From NCBI GenBank assembly GCA_943328975.2, contig CALQCC020000017.1, forward strand, positions 1 through 64,000: 64,000 nucleotides of DNA, given 5' to 3'. Positions 27,143 to 36,819 of the stretch are shown piece after piece (the stretch's first letter is position 1; each line of letters starts with the position of its first letter). The notes under the pieces were generated by a model. The model was not told the DNA's origin. It did not search any database and was given only the letters and a program-made list of their open reading frames with translations. This stretch comes from Bordetella parapertussis. GTDB lineage: Bacteria; Acidobacteriota; Terriglobia; Bryobacterales; Bryobacteraceae. A program made the position numbers and the translations under genes.

Positions 27143-28054
27143 TTATTTGCGCCGCCGAAGCGCACCGATACCGAGCAACCCAGCGCCAATCAGGAACGCG
27201 CTTCCCGGCTCTGGGGCCTCCGCGAACGCTGAGGTGATCGTACTGACGTTGGCTGCGCCACCGGCGTGAGACAGGCCATACAGATCTTCAACCGTTCGCA
27301 GCACGTTGTAGTGAGTGATGGCTTCGCTGTAAGTGCCGGGCACGATGTTTGCGCCGTAAAAGATGGTCGCGATGTGGTTGGCTTCCGAACCGTCATCCTC
27401 GTCGAAGGTCACAATCAAGAGGCTATTGTGACTGAGCGCCCAAGTTGCGTATGCGCCGATGTTGGTGGAAAGCCACGCGTCACCGGTGGCGATGGTGCCG
27501 TTGTGCATATCGTTCCCCTGGTTGGGAACCACAAAGGACACCGTCGACAGCGTGGTGAAATCCGAAGGGAAATCGGTAAACGGATGATTGCTGGCCTGCG
27601 GAACGTTGCTGAAATTGATCCACGGGTTATGCTTGCGCCAGTAACCGTCAGCACCGCCAGCGTTATCTCCGGTGAAGCTGGATGAAGGCAGGCTTTCCGA
27701 ATAACCGTCGAACGTATACCCGGCCCCGATCAATTCAGAGCCCAGGTTCGGCGTAGAGAAGGTGCCCGACGGCGTTGTATTTGTCGTGACGCCTTGGTTC
27801 GATCCGGAGAAGAACTCCAGGTAGTTCGGCTGGCTGGGGTGAGTGATCCCGTAGGAGTTCGTGAACAGCGCTCCACCGGTGGCCAACGCGTTGATGTAAG
27901 GGGCCGACCCATTGCCGATGATCTGCGAATAACCTTTATTCTCTTCCATCACGATCACGACATGATCATAGGAGAAGAGCGAGGTCGCCGTTAGCACGCC
28001 GGGCGCGAGCAGAAGACTGGCAAACAACACAGAGCGGACGATGAAGTTATGCAT
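27143..28054 (-). CDS. PEP-CTERM-anchored phosphoesterase (phospholipase C / acid phosphatase type)
   Basis: The 303-residue precursor has a signal peptide and a phosphoesterase-family domain: HVVIVMEENKGYSQIIG near residue 30, YGITHPSQPNYLEFFSG near 68, and IVTFDEDDGSEANHIATIFYG near 215. The metal-binding Glu/Asn, Asp and His positions look intact. The C-terminus begins PEP, has a hydrophobic helix and ends RRRK, the PEP-CTERM signal handled by exosortase. Exosortase genes are not in this window. Confidence 0.88.
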   Translation of the reverse strand: MHNFIVRSVLFASLLLAPGVLTATSLFSYDHVVIVMEENKGYSQIIGNGSAPYINALATGGALFTNSYGITHPSQPNYLEFFSGSNQGVTTNTTPSGTFSTPNLGSELIGAGYTFDGYSESLPSSSFTGDNAGGADGYWRKHNPWINFSNVPQASNHPFTDFPSDFTTLSTVSFVVPNQGNDMHNGTIATGDAWLSTNIGAYATWALSHNSLLIVTFDEDDGSEANHIATIFYGANIVPGTYSEAITHYNVLRTVEDLYGLSHAGGAANVSTITSAFAEAPEPGSAFLIGAGLLGIGALRRRK

Positions 28055-28151
28055 GGAACCGGGATCGATTCTCCATCATCGCCAGTGGGCGTGGGTATCC
28101 CTATCAGGAAGGGATCCTAGTAGGGAGGGTAGAATCGACCTAGCGTCGAAC

Positions 28152-30089
28152 CTACGTTACGTCGATCCAACCTTCATGCGGCAGCGTCACGGGAGCGAGC
28201 CCGTTGCGTTGTGCCGATATGCGGAAGCGCGGGCCTGCGACTGCGGCTTCGAGTTCCACGATGCGACCGGTGGAAGCGTGCGTCTCACTCGCGCCCAGCT
28301 CGAATTCGATAGTGAACTGCGCGTCTGCCGCGGCACCGTCTAGCCTAACGAACAAGCGGCCTTCGCGGAAACCATAGAACATTTCGCGCGCAGGGGGAGT
28401 GCCGCCGTGCATCGCGCCGGAACGCGGATCGGGACGGAAGCGGCCAGCGCCCATCCATTCGAAAGCGGAGGTAACTTCGCCATCCAGCGTCACATCGAGC
28501 GCATTGGTGGGACGCTCATGCACGTCGCCTTCTTGCGGCTGGTGATGAAGAATGGGATGCTCCAGTTCGGAGGGAACTTCGAGACTCAACGCACGATACA
28601 CGTTGGCTAAGTGATCGCGATAGATCTGGTCGAATTCGGCTCGGTTGTCTGAGCCATGCTCCGGCCCATACCACCAGCACCAATCGCTGCCTTCGGCGAT
28701 GAGGATTTCTTCAAACGCCAGCAGGCGCGCGGCTTCGGGAACGTTGGCCGAGTGCGCATCATATGCGCGGCGGGCAGCGAGCAAGTACGTCCAGGCCTTA
28801 TTGTCTTCCTCCGCGCCGATCCAGATATTGAAGTTCGCGTTGATCCAAGAACCTGGGAACACGTGTCCGAGCGGGCGCGCTTCAAACTTCGCGAGCGCTT
28901 CGGAGACGGTGACAGCCTCCAGGTCCGGGGAATCGGCGATGCGCTTGTACAGCTCGCGCAGGAACGGGCGCCCTTGCGCGTAATACCACTCCCAAGCGTT
29001 TTCGCCGTCGAGCACGATGGGCACCAGTCCCTGGGTGCCGTTCGCGTTCTGCCGGATGCGATCCAGAAAATGGTCCGCAGCTTGGGAGGCATCCATACGC
29101 GAATACTCGAAGCCAATCAAATCGCTTAAGTAGTGATCGCGAAACAGCAGCTTCATCTCGCGCTGCTCGCGTTGCCACACGTAGGCTTGATATGTGACAT
29201 CGCAGCCGGCATCGCGTCCCAGCGTGCGCGCTAACACCCCATTGTCACTCGCGGCCCAGCGGAAGCCGCAGTCTACGGCCAGCGCGAGCACTTCATCCGA
29301 GACGGAACCTTCGGATGGCCATAACCCGACCGGGTCCACGCCGAGGGTGCGTCGCATATAGGCGCGCGATCGCTCGAGCTGTACACGCGCATCTTGCGGA
29401 TAGCTGAAGCGCTCCGGCAGCGTCATGCCGGGGCTCGAAACGCCACCCATATCCGAATCGCACAACAACGGCAGGATCGGATGGTAGAACGGCGTGGTGG
29501 AAATTTCAATTTGCTTGCGCGCAGCGTAGTCGCGATAAACGGGGAGCACGTCGACCAACGATTCGCGCTGCTTGCGCGTCAACAGCTCCTGGTCGGCTAG
29601 CGTGAAGTCGCGTCCTCTGCGAACTAGATCCTGAAGCGATTCATCGGATGCAACCTGATCTTCATCGAACCACACAAGCTGGCTCAGCACCTGCAAATCA
29701 CGCAGTTCGCGCGACGAAAAGGTTTCGAAGCGGCGTTCATATAGTTCGCCGTAACGCGGGTGCCGGTAGATCATGCGATCCAGGTTGGCTTGGAAGAAGT
29801 AGCGCATCACGAACGCGCGTTGCGCTTCGCTCAAGTCTTCCGCTGGGATCACGGCACAATCGAAAAATGGATCGGAGGCCTTGCCTGTCGCGTAATCTTC
29901 GATCTGCGCCAGCATTGAGGGCACCAGGTTAAACGTCTGATGGACGCTGGGGAACGGATCGAGCACGCGGACCATGCCGGCGTAATCTTTCAGTGCATGT
30001 AAGCGCGTCCAGGGGAGCTTATAGTGGCCCGTCCACAAATCTTTGTAGAACGGCTGATGCATGTGCCAAAGAAAACAGAGTGTCGTCAT
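28152..30089 (-). CDS. Glycoside hydrolase family 57
   Basis: The 645-residue protein carries GH57 conserved regions: LCFLWHMHQPFYKDL at the N-terminus, PILPLLCDSD, and GLWPSEGSVSDEVLALA with the nucleophile-type Glu. GFRWAASDNGVL and VPIVLDGENAWEWY (acid/base-type Asp) follow. GH57 includes alpha-amylases, 4-alpha-glucanotransferases and branching enzymes; the exact activity is open. There is no signal peptide, so it is probably cytoplasmic glycogen or maltodextrin metabolism. The ATG overlaps the preceding gene's stop as ATGA. Confidence 0.9.
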   Translation of the reverse strand: MTTLCFLWHMHQPFYKDLWTGHYKLPWTRLHALKDYAGMVRVLDPFPSVHQTFNLVPSMLAQIEDYATGKASDPFFDCAVIPAEDLSEAQRAFVMRYFFQANLDRMIYRHPRYGELYERRFETFSSRELRDLQVLSQLVWFDEDQVASDESLQDLVRRGRDFTLADQELLTRKQRESLVDVLPVYRDYAARKQIEISTTPFYHPILPLLCDSDMGGVSSPGMTLPERFSYPQDARVQLERSRAYMRRTLGVDPVGLWPSEGSVSDEVLALAVDCGFRWAASDNGVLARTLGRDAGCDVTYQAYVWQREQREMKLLFRDHYLSDLIGFEYSRMDASQAADHFLDRIRQNANGTQGLVPIVLDGENAWEWYYAQGRPFLRELYKRIADSPDLEAVTVSEALAKFEARPLGHVFPGSWINANFNIWIGAEEDNKAWTYLLAARRAYDAHSANVPEAARLLAFEEILIAEGSDWCWWYGPEHGSDNRAEFDQIYRDHLANVYRALSLEVPSELEHPILHHQPQEGDVHERPTNALDVTLDGEVTSAFEWMGAGRFRPDPRSGAMHGGTPPAREMFYGFREGRLFVRLDGAAADAQFTIEFELGASETHASTGRIVELEAAVAGPRFRISAQRNGLAPVTLPHEGWIDVT

Positions 30090-31858
30090 TGCGCCTCAAG
30101 GGTTCGTGAAAATACGTCAGTCAGGGGGCGCGACGAGGCGTCGAAGATCGTCATGGGTCGGAGTTTCAGAATGAGTTCCATGGTCCGCAGAACGGAGGAA
30201 TCGTTGTAGAACATGCCGGAAGTCGGGGCTGGGCGGCGTGAGTAAGGCGAGATCACCAACACAGGGGCTGTTTCGCCAACCACGAAGGCAGCCGTCTTAT
30301 TCCACATAGGGCTCTTAGAGAGCGTATCGACAATTTGCCCAAGTCTTCGATCCGCGTCTGCGCCGGCAAGGTGAATCACGGTGAAGCGAGGCAGCGTAGC
30401 GGGAAGCTCTTCCGGCATCGCGGGACCGAACTCGCCTACTGTTAGGCCGGCCTGACGTGCGTTGGTAATTAGTGTTCCGGCGGGCGGTTGGTTTGCTGGA
30501 TCCGTGGCTGTGAATGTCTTCCCGCGCAGACGTTGTTCGAAATCGGAGGGCGTGCCAGAGAGAGACGACTGCACGCCTTCGGGTCCAGGGGCGTTGGGGT
30601 AGAAGTGTTGGACAACGCTAAACTCTTTGGCGAGTTTTTCGAAGTTTGCTCCGCGTGTATTCGTCGTTATGTAGATTACGTTGTCGACCGGTGGAGCGGG
30701 CGGAGGAGCCTCCGTGGGATCGTAGGCAACCAGGTCCACGGCTTGGTCGGTCAACGTGGAGAGGGTCGCATCGGTGACTGGCGGAATGAGCGAGAGCGTA
30801 TCGCTGTGCGCATTGGTGAAGGCGAGGCGTCCGTCATTCAGAAGACGAGCCGAGGTGGGATAGGCACCGACTGGAATGAATCCCGCGAGTCGGCTACGGG
30901 CTTCGGAGATGTCCGCGACGGCGATCGCGTTGACGTTTGAACAGACGACGAAGAGCTTGGTTTGATCCTTGGAAAGAGCCAACGCGCTGGGCGTCATGCC
31001 GGCTGGTTGCCCCGGCGAGAAGCCGATATTCAACACGTCGACTTGCTTCATCAAGTCACTGCGATCGAGTCCGATCACGAAGACATTGTTCGTGTTCGCC
31101 GCTGCGACGAAGAGGCGCACTAGCGGGGCACCTTCGGCATCGGGCAACTTGCGATCGCTCAAGACCATCCCTGTGGGATGCGGGGCGACGCGGATGCGTC
31201 CGATCTCTTCGCCGGTGTTGGTGCGGTATTGATAGACACTGGCGTCGGCCCAACTGGACACAAAGTAAGTACGGCCGTCAGGATGGAAGAGAATCTGATA
31301 CGGGCGGCGACCGCTCTTGTAGCGCTCGATCACGCGTCCGGATTGCGGATTGAAGACGAGGATCTCATCGTGGAAAAGATCGGCGGCATAGATGAGGCGG
31401 CCGGCGGGTGGAATCGCGAGGTCGCCGATGAAACCGCCGGCGGCAATGCCGGGCATCTCCTTCGACAACACGAGCGTGCCTTCGGCCGAGAAAGTGAACT
31501 CGAATACGGAGTTACGGGGTCCGCCGCCGGTGTAGACGTTGCGACCGTCCGCAGAGAACGTAATGCCTTGCCACGCGTCGGCCACGGGAGTGTTGGAGAG
31601 CAGAGCCATCGTATCCGTGCGGAGGACGCTGATGGATGCGGGCTTTCCAGAATTCAGGACGAGTAAGTACTTGCCATCGGCGGAGAGCGCGGAGGACATG
31701 GGGAATGCGCCGACCTTCACCTGCGTCCCGGCGGGCTTGATACGCCAGCCTGTGGAAAGTAGTTCGCTGCCATCGGTCAGCATGCCGGGCTGCAGCGCGG
31801 GTGGCGTTTGCGAACACAAGATCCCCGCCGTGAGCGCAATCAAGAAGAAGCGTTTCAT
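30086..31858 (-). CDS. Secreted YVTN-type beta-propeller with degenerate phosphoesterase domain
   Basis: The start is ATG 31858 (MKRFFLIALTAGILCSQ, signal peptide); the upstream open frame is a shadow of nadE. Residues about 30-370 are propeller repeats (SADGKYLLVLNSGKPASISVL, LIYAADLFHDEILVFNPQSG). The C-terminal 200 residues resemble the phosphoesterase domain of YncE/phosphatase fusions (SPMWNKTAAFVVGETAP, LVISPYSRR, SVLRTMELILKLRPM). The usual Asp/His metal motif between the last blocks is deleted, so the domain is probably inactive. Both ends overlap neighbours as ATGA. Confidence 0.85.
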   Translation of the reverse strand: MKRFFLIALTAGILCSQTPPALQPGMLTDGSELLSTGWRIKPAGTQVKVGAFPMSSALSADGKYLLVLNSGKPASISVLRTDTMALLSNTPVADAWQGITFSADGRNVYTGGGPRNSVFEFTFSAEGTLVLSKEMPGIAAGGFIGDLAIPPAGRLIYAADLFHDEILVFNPQSGRVIERYKSGRRPYQILFHPDGRTYFVSSWADASVYQYRTNTGEEIGRIRVAPHPTGMVLSDRKLPDAEGAPLVRLFVAAANTNNVFVIGLDRSDLMKQVDVLNIGFSPGQPAGMTPSALALSKDQTKLFVVCSNVNAIAVADISEARSRLAGFIPVGAYPTSARLLNDGRLAFTNAHSDTLSLIPPVTDATLSTLTDQAVDLVAYDPTEAPPPAPPVDNVIYITTNTRGANFEKLAKEFSVVQHFYPNAPGPEGVQSSLSGTPSDFEQRLRGKTFTATDPANQPPAGTLITNARQAGLTVGEFGPAMPEELPATLPRFTVIHLAGADADRRLGQIVDTLSKSPMWNKTAAFVVGETAPVLVISPYSRRPAPTSGMFYNDSSVLRTMELILKLRPMTIFDASSRPLTDVFSRTLEAQ

Positions 31859-33504
31859 TCTGAGTACCTTTGGGCGATGGGGAATCGGCGGCCGATGCCG
31901 AAGGCTTTCGAGGTGACCTTCAAGCCCGGGGCCGCCTGCTGGCGTTTGTATTCGTTGCGGTCGACTTTGGTGACGATGTCTTGCACCAGTTCTATCGGGA
32001 GCTTCAAGCTGGAGGAGATTACCTTGGGCGAATGATTCTGCTCCACGTAAGCCTCGAGGATCTTGTCGAGCACGTCGTATTCGGGTAGCGAATCGCTGTC
32101 CTTCTGATCGGGACGCAGTTCGGCGGATGGCGGTTTCGTGAACACGCTTTCGGGAATTGCGTTGTTGAGGCGACGATTGGCGATGCGCGAGATCTTGTAG
32201 ACCAGCGTCTTGGGCACGTCGGAGATGACGGCGAGGCCTCCGCACATGTCTCCGTAGAGCGTGCAGTAGCCGACCGCTAGCTCGCTTTTGTTGCCGGTTG
32301 TGAGCACCATCGCTCCGGTTTTATTGGAGAGCGCCATCAAGGTGATGCCACGCAGGCGGGCTTGCACGTTCTCTTCGGTGACATCCGGCTTGCGTCCTGC
32401 GAACACCGGGGCTAGTTCTTGCAGCACTCGTTCATAGGGACCGGTGATGGAGATCTGCTCGCAGCGAATCCCCAAGCGTTCCGCCATATCCTTCGCGTCG
32501 CGCACGCTGTGCTCGGAGGAGAAAGGTCCGGGCATGGCTACTCCCCTGACGTTTTCCTTGCCCACTGCTTCGACGGCGATGGCGGCAGTGATGGAAGAAT
32601 CGATGCCACCGGAAAGGCCGATCAACACACGCTGGAAGCCGCATTTGTGGATGTAGTCGCGCGTGCCTAAGACCAGGGCTTCGTAGACTGCTTCGGGTTC
32701 GTCTTGGAAGTTCTCTCGCTGATCGCCGGAGTTCGTATCGAGATCGACCAGGATCAAATCTTCGGCAAAGCTACGTGCGGAGGCGATCACTTCTCCCGCT
32801 GCGTTCATCGCAAAGCTGGAGCCATCGAACACCAATTGATCATTGCCGCCGACTTGGTTCACGTAGAGTACGGGCTTGCCGTAGCGCTTGGCCACCGAGC
32901 TGTAGATTCGTCGGCGAACATCGCGCTTGCCTGTGCTGTAGGGCGATGCGTTAATGCAGATCAAAAGCTGCGCGCCCTGCGTGAAAAGTTCTTCGACGGG
33001 ATCGCGATGATATAAACGCTGCGCCCAATAATTACGATCGTTCCAAGCGTCCTCGCAGATGGTCAGCGCGACGGGTTGACCTCGGAGGGTGAAGAGATCG
33101 ACATGGTCGGCGGGGCGGAAATAGCGGGCTTCGTCGAAGACGTCGTAGGTGGGCAGTAGGGTCTTGTGTTGACGAAAGAGAATCTTGCCGCGTTCGAGGA
33201 CCGCTGCGCTATTGAGCGCTCGCTTGCCGATGGGGCCTTCGGCGCGGCTCGCATAGCCGCAGATGATACTGAGGTCGAGGCCCGCGGTCTCGTGCGCCAG
33301 GCGTTGTAATTCTTCGGCGTTACGGTCGAGGAAACTGGAGCGTTCCACGAGGTCGCGCGGTGGATAACCGGGGAGAGAGAGTTCCGGGAAGGCGACGACT
33401 TGCGCCCCACGATCCGACGCCTGACGCGCGGCGCGCACCATGGCATCCACGTTTGCGCGGAAATCACCGACGGTTGGATTAAGCTGCGCGAGGGCAATGC
33501 GCAT
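31855..33504 (-). CDS. nadE: Glutamine-dependent NAD+ synthetase
   Basis: ATG 33504 (MRIALAQLNPTVGDF) gives 549 residues. The N-terminal nitrilase-type glutaminase domain shows VAFPELSLPGYPPRDL (Glu), a Lys near residue 110 and LTICEDAWNDRNY (Cys). The C-terminal synthetase domain has GLSGGIDSSITAAIAVEA, the ATP pyrophosphatase loop. It converts nicotinate adenine dinucleotide to NAD+ using glutamine. It lies 37 bases after the DUF421 gene and is coupled to the propeller gene by ATGA. Confidence 0.95.
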   Translation of the reverse strand: MRIALAQLNPTVGDFRANVDAMVRAARQASDRGAQVVAFPELSLPGYPPRDLVERSSFLDRNAEELQRLAHETAGLDLSIICGYASRAEGPIGKRALNSAAVLERGKILFRQHKTLLPTYDVFDEARYFRPADHVDLFTLRGQPVALTICEDAWNDRNYWAQRLYHRDPVEELFTQGAQLLICINASPYSTGKRDVRRRIYSSVAKRYGKPVLYVNQVGGNDQLVFDGSSFAMNAAGEVIASARSFAEDLILVDLDTNSGDQRENFQDEPEAVYEALVLGTRDYIHKCGFQRVLIGLSGGIDSSITAAIAVEAVGKENVRGVAMPGPFSSEHSVRDAKDMAERLGIRCEQISITGPYERVLQELAPVFAGRKPDVTEENVQARLRGITLMALSNKTGAMVLTTGNKSELAVGYCTLYGDMCGGLAVISDVPKTLVYKISRIANRRLNNAIPESVFTKPPSAELRPDQKDSDSLPEYDVLDKILEAYVEQNHSPKVISSSLKLPIELVQDIVTKVDRNEYKRQQAAPGLKVTSKAFGIGRRFPIAQRYSE

Positions 33505-33541
33505 GGATGTCTTTATTGTAGACGGCGACCGCAACGGGCCG

Positions 33542-34108
33542 CTATTGTTTGTGCTGCAAAAGCTGGTCGATGCGGTGGCTGAGCGCGTCGATTTTCGCGG
33601 CGAGATCGGCGCGCTGCCGCTCCGCTAGGGATGTGTGCTGCTTCTCAAAAGAGAACGCGCCGTTCGGTTCCAGCTCGCCTCGGCGAACCTCACGAAGGTC
33701 GTCGATGCCCTGCCGGTTGGCGGCGAGGCGCAGCTCGCGCAAAGTAAGCAGCTCCTGTTCGAGGGCGGTCGCGTTGGGTTTGCCGTCTTCGATCAGGACG
33801 GTGGGTGAGCCACCGAGCAACTTATCCAGACGAGGGTAGAGGAACATGACCCGCACCACGATGTAGTTCGCAAAGAGTAGCGTCGTCGCGCCGATGAGGC
33901 CTCCGGCGACGGAATTGTCTTCGCCGATGATGGCGTTCTGCACGGTGTTGGAGAGCATCAACAGAACGATCAGGTCGAAGGGATTCAATTGCGCCAGCTC
34001 CCGTTTGCCAAATAGCCGCAGCATCAGGATGAGGAAGAAATACACCAGGAGGGTGCGGACAACTTTCTCGATGAGAGGAAGGGGGACGTTTAGTATGTCG
34101 GAGATCAC
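33542..34108 (-). CDS. DUF421 (YetF-like) membrane protein
   Basis: The 188-residue protein starts at GTG 34108. It has three N-terminal helices (VRTLLVYFFLILMLRLFGKRELAQL), the block FDLIVLLMLSNTVQNAI, and a cytoplasmic domain with PTVLIEDGKPNATALEQELLTLRELRLAANRQGI, typical of YetF/DUF421. The C-terminus adds a coiled-coil-like stretch (RQRADLAAKIDALSHRIDQLL). The function is unknown. Confidence 0.9.
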   Translation of the reverse strand: MISDILNVPLPLIEKVVRTLLVYFFLILMLRLFGKRELAQLNPFDLIVLLMLSNTVQNAIIGEDNSVAGGLIGATTLLFANYIVVRVMFLYPRLDKLLGGSPTVLIEDGKPNATALEQELLTLRELRLAANRQGIDDLREVRRGELEPNGAFSFEKQHTSLAERQRADLAAKIDALSHRIDQLLQHKQ

Positions 34109-34126
34109 GCTTCCACACTAGCAAGG

Positions 34127-34591
34127 CTAGGGTTTAAGGGCGTCTTCGGCGATCTTGTTGATTTGCGGGCCCAGCGCGTTGACCTCGGCTTGAATGAGGC
34201 CGGACATGCGGGCGTTGATGGCGGGGAGTTTTGTGACGGAGGCGCGACCTGCGGCCGTTTCATAGAAAGCCAGCATGCCATCGAGTTCCTCGTCGGTGAA
34301 GGTCTCGCTGTAGGCCTTGACCAGCTCTGGACGAAGCTTCAGCATACGCTCTTTCGCCAGCTTGGCAATCTTGTCGAGCGCCTCCTGGGTGCGATTCTTT
34401 TGCTGCGGAGTAGGGTTGGGCTGAATCTGCTTCATCATGCTGCCTACTTGCGTGACGATTTCAGTTACGACTGTATCGGGGTTGGTGACTTCGAGAATGC
34501 GGTCGATTTTCTGCTGCTTGGAGCGCTGTTGCGCGGCGGCCGGGATGAGGACGGTCGCGCAACAGACGAGGATGAGGCAGATGCGTTTCAC
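34127..34591 (-). CDS. Secreted DUF2059-domain protein
   Basis: The 154-residue precursor has a signal peptide (MKRICLILVCCATVLIPAAAQ) and a helical DUF2059 domain with the family block SETFTDEELDGMLAFYETAAGRASVTKLP. The function is unknown. The ATG overlaps the stop of the upstream MBL-hydrolase gene as ATGA, and the DUF421 gene starts 18 bases after its stop. Confidence 0.9.
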   Translation of the reverse strand: MKRICLILVCCATVLIPAAAQQRSKQQKIDRILEVTNPDTVVTEIVTQVGSMMKQIQPNPTPQQKNRTQEALDKIAKLAKERMLKLRPELVKAYSETFTDEELDGMLAFYETAAGRASVTKLPAINARMSGLIQAEVNALGPQINKIAEDALKP

Positions 34592-36036
34592 GGGCGTGCG
34601 AGCGCGGCGTCGACGTCGGCTTTGGTCCAGGGGACATCGGGATTAGGAGCGTGTACGGGAACGAAGCGGTTGTAGTCCAGCTTCAATCGCGTGAGGTTGG
34701 GTCCGAGTGCGCGAACAAATTCGTTTGGCTGTTGGCCCGCTGCAGGCAGCGTGAAATCGGCCTGAAAGATGAGCTTTTCTTTCGGCAAGTACGCGATCAA
34801 CATCCCGTTGGTGTGGTTCATGTTGATGATGTGGTGGAACTCGACAGTGCGAGTGCCGTCGGTCACCTGGCCTAGCTCGGCGACGGGCATGAACTTGGGC
34901 TTCTTCGGAGATTTCGCCAATGTGTCACCCGCCAGGGTCCGGGGACCGGTCAGCGCACGCGTGTAATAGTTCACGTTATTTTCCTGCGTGATGATGGTGG
35001 CTCCTTCGGCGACGAAGGGAGCGAGGCCGCTGGAATGATCGAAGTGATAGTGGCTATTGAAGACGTAGCGAATGGGTTTGTTGGGGATCAGCTTCTTAGC
35101 TTCGGCGATGACGGCCAAGCCGCGAGCTTCACTCTGCGGGCCCTCTAGAACCAGGATGAAATCCTTGAACTCAATGGCCATGGCGACGTAGCCGCCGGTG
35201 ATGCGATACACGCCGTCGGCGATCTTTTCCGAGGTCACTAAGGGAGCGGCAGGGGCTGCGGCAGCGGGCGGCGCGGCTCCACCTTTTCCGTTGGCAGCCG
35301 CGGGAGGCGTCATCAACTCCGTGATATTGGTCGGGTTGGATTCCGCGTTAATGATATTGGCGTCGAAGATCACATCTCCGCCGCGGCGCTGCTGGACCTT
35401 GAAGGGAACCTTGGTGCCTTTGAAGTCGCGATAGTCGCCGTAGATATTTTCGACTTGGAGGTCGCCGAAGAGAGGATGCTCGATCCAGGTTTCGACGCGA
35501 TCAATCATGCCGGTGGACTTATTGACGTAGCCGTTCACTTTGTAGGCGAGGCCAGACGGGGCCTTCTGCGTCGTGATGTACGAAAGCACGTTGTAGGTGG
35601 ATCCGGGGACAGGCTTGGCGAGGGTCGCGTTGTTCGCGGCGGCGGCTTTCAGGAAGCCCCACGGCGTCAGGTGGATCTCAAGTTGTTGCGCCCAGGCGGT
35701 CGCGGTCGCAGGAATGTTTTGGTTGTAGGGCTGCGGGGCGGGCGGGCCGCCGGTGATGGGCGGAGTCAACTGGATTCCGGTAGCGCGCGACGTCATCTGC
35801 GCACCGAAAGTCATGGAGCGAACGTAGTTGGTGATGAGGTTGCCCTGCCACGGTCCGGTGGAGGTGGGGGCTTGGCCGAAGTTCACCAGTGATGCAGAGC
35901 CGGAGAAAGTGAGTGAATTCAGCGTGTCCACACCCATCGCTTTGGTGGCGTTGGCGAGCACGGATTTCGCATCCTGAGCGAGCGCGTTCAGGGAAAGAGT
36001 GGCGGCGACGGCCACGATTGCAAGGGTATTACGCAT
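34588..36036 (-). CDS. Secreted metallo-beta-lactamase-fold hydrolase
   Basis: ATG 36036 gives a signal peptide (MRNTLAIVAVAATLSLNALA); a GTG at 36048 is an alternative start. After a 250-residue N-terminal region comes the MBL domain with RYVFNSHYHFDHSSGLAPF, the His-x-His-x-Asp-His zinc motif, and later FHHIINMNHTNGMLIAYLP. A Pro/Ala-rich linker (GGAAPPAAAAPAAP) joins the parts. The substrate is unknown. It heads the six-gene minus-strand run to 28152. Confidence 0.85.
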   Translation of the reverse strand: MRNTLAIVAVAATLSLNALAQDAKSVLANATKAMGVDTLNSLTFSGSASLVNFGQAPTSTGPWQGNLITNYVRSMTFGAQMTSRATGIQLTPPITGGPPAPQPYNQNIPATATAWAQQLEIHLTPWGFLKAAAANNATLAKPVPGSTYNVLSYITTQKAPSGLAYKVNGYVNKSTGMIDRVETWIEHPLFGDLQVENIYGDYRDFKGTKVPFKVQQRRGGDVIFDANIINAESNPTNITELMTPPAAANGKGGAAPPAAAAPAAPLVTSEKIADGVYRITGGYVAMAIEFKDFILVLEGPQSEARGLAVIAEAKKLIPNKPIRYVFNSHYHFDHSSGLAPFVAEGATIITQENNVNYYTRALTGPRTLAGDTLAKSPKKPKFMPVAELGQVTDGTRTVEFHHIINMNHTNGMLIAYLPKEKLIFQADFTLPAAGQQPNEFVRALGPNLTRLKLDYNRFVPVHAPNPDVPWTKADVDAALARP

Positions 36037-36101
36037 GGGTCTGTTCACGGGAATGTGGGTTGATTATACCGTGACTCATGCGGTCTGCCAGTGATCCGGT
36101 G

Positions 36102-36659
36102 TCACCAAGTGACCGTACCATGGACCGCCCCGGACTGAGGCTTAGCTTTGCGGCGTCGGGGGGAAATCGATGGGGCCTTCTTCAGGACTGGCGGCGTCAG
36201 TAACTTCTGGACGTGAGTGAAGAGCGTGGCGATCTCTAGATCATGCTGAGCAACTTGGCGGGCGAGGTCGCCGTTGGTGGCGAGAATCCGACGGACCTTG
36301 ACGAAGGTGCGCATGATGGCGACGTTCACGTCAGCGGCTCGCGCACTGCGCAATACGCTCGAGAGCATGGCCACGCCTTGCTCAGTGAACGCGTAGGGCG
36401 CATATCGGCGGCCACCGCGACGGATGTTTGAGGTTGCAATTTGCAACCTCAAACTCGTGGATTCCTCGGGAGAGAGTTGAAACATGAAGTCCGCCGGAAA
36501 TCGCCGGAGGTTGCGACGCACGGCCAGGTTCAGGTTCTTCGTGAGGACCCCGTACATCTCGGCTAGATCAGCGTCTAGCATGACGTTTTCTCGTCGGATC
36601 ACGTGAATCCGGGCGGCGACGTGTTCGACTCGGATAGCTTTGGTTGCAGTAGCTGCCAT
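36102..36659 (-). CDS. ORF6N-domain DNA-binding protein
   Basis: The 185-residue protein carries the ORF6N domain: RIHVIRRENVMLDADLAEMYGV, LNLAVRRNLRRFPADFMFQLSPEE, then RYAPYAFTEQGVAMLSSVLRSARA. The tail is basic (PRRRKAKPQSG). ORF6N proteins occur in phages and as chromosomal orphans; no other phage gene is near. It stands alone between the MBL operon and the M50 protease gene. Confidence 0.9.
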   Translation of the reverse strand: MAATATKAIRVEHVAARIHVIRRENVMLDADLAEMYGVLTKNLNLAVRRNLRRFPADFMFQLSPEESTSLRLQIATSNIRRGGRRYAPYAFTEQGVAMLSSVLRSARAADVNVAIMRTFVKVRRILATNGDLARQVAQHDLEIATLFTHVQKLLTPPVLKKAPSISPRRRKAKPQSGAVHGTVTW

Positions 36660-36819
36660 AGTACGGGATAGTGCTGTGACCTGAAAGATATTCTCACTCT
36701 CAGATCGCTTGGCTTGGAAAATGGAGGGCGTTTCGGCCTGCCTACGAGGGCGGCATTTTGAACCTGCCAGAATAGAGAGGCGGCCACTTCAGAACGGGAA
36801 TAGAAGAGCTGCCTTTTTC

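Noticed and set aside
28070-28130. Small hairpin ATCCCT/AGGGAT between the phosphoesterase and GH57 genes
   Set aside because: The stem is only six bases and has no T-run, too weak to call a terminator.
31859-32245. Upstream extension of the propeller frame (to 32245)
   Set aside because: It runs inside nadE and lacks a signal peptide; the ATG at 31858 gives a clear one and an ATGA overlap.
36102-36659. Prophage remnant at the ORF6N gene
   Set aside because: No integrase, phage structural gene or attachment repeat is nearby; an orphan gene is more likely.
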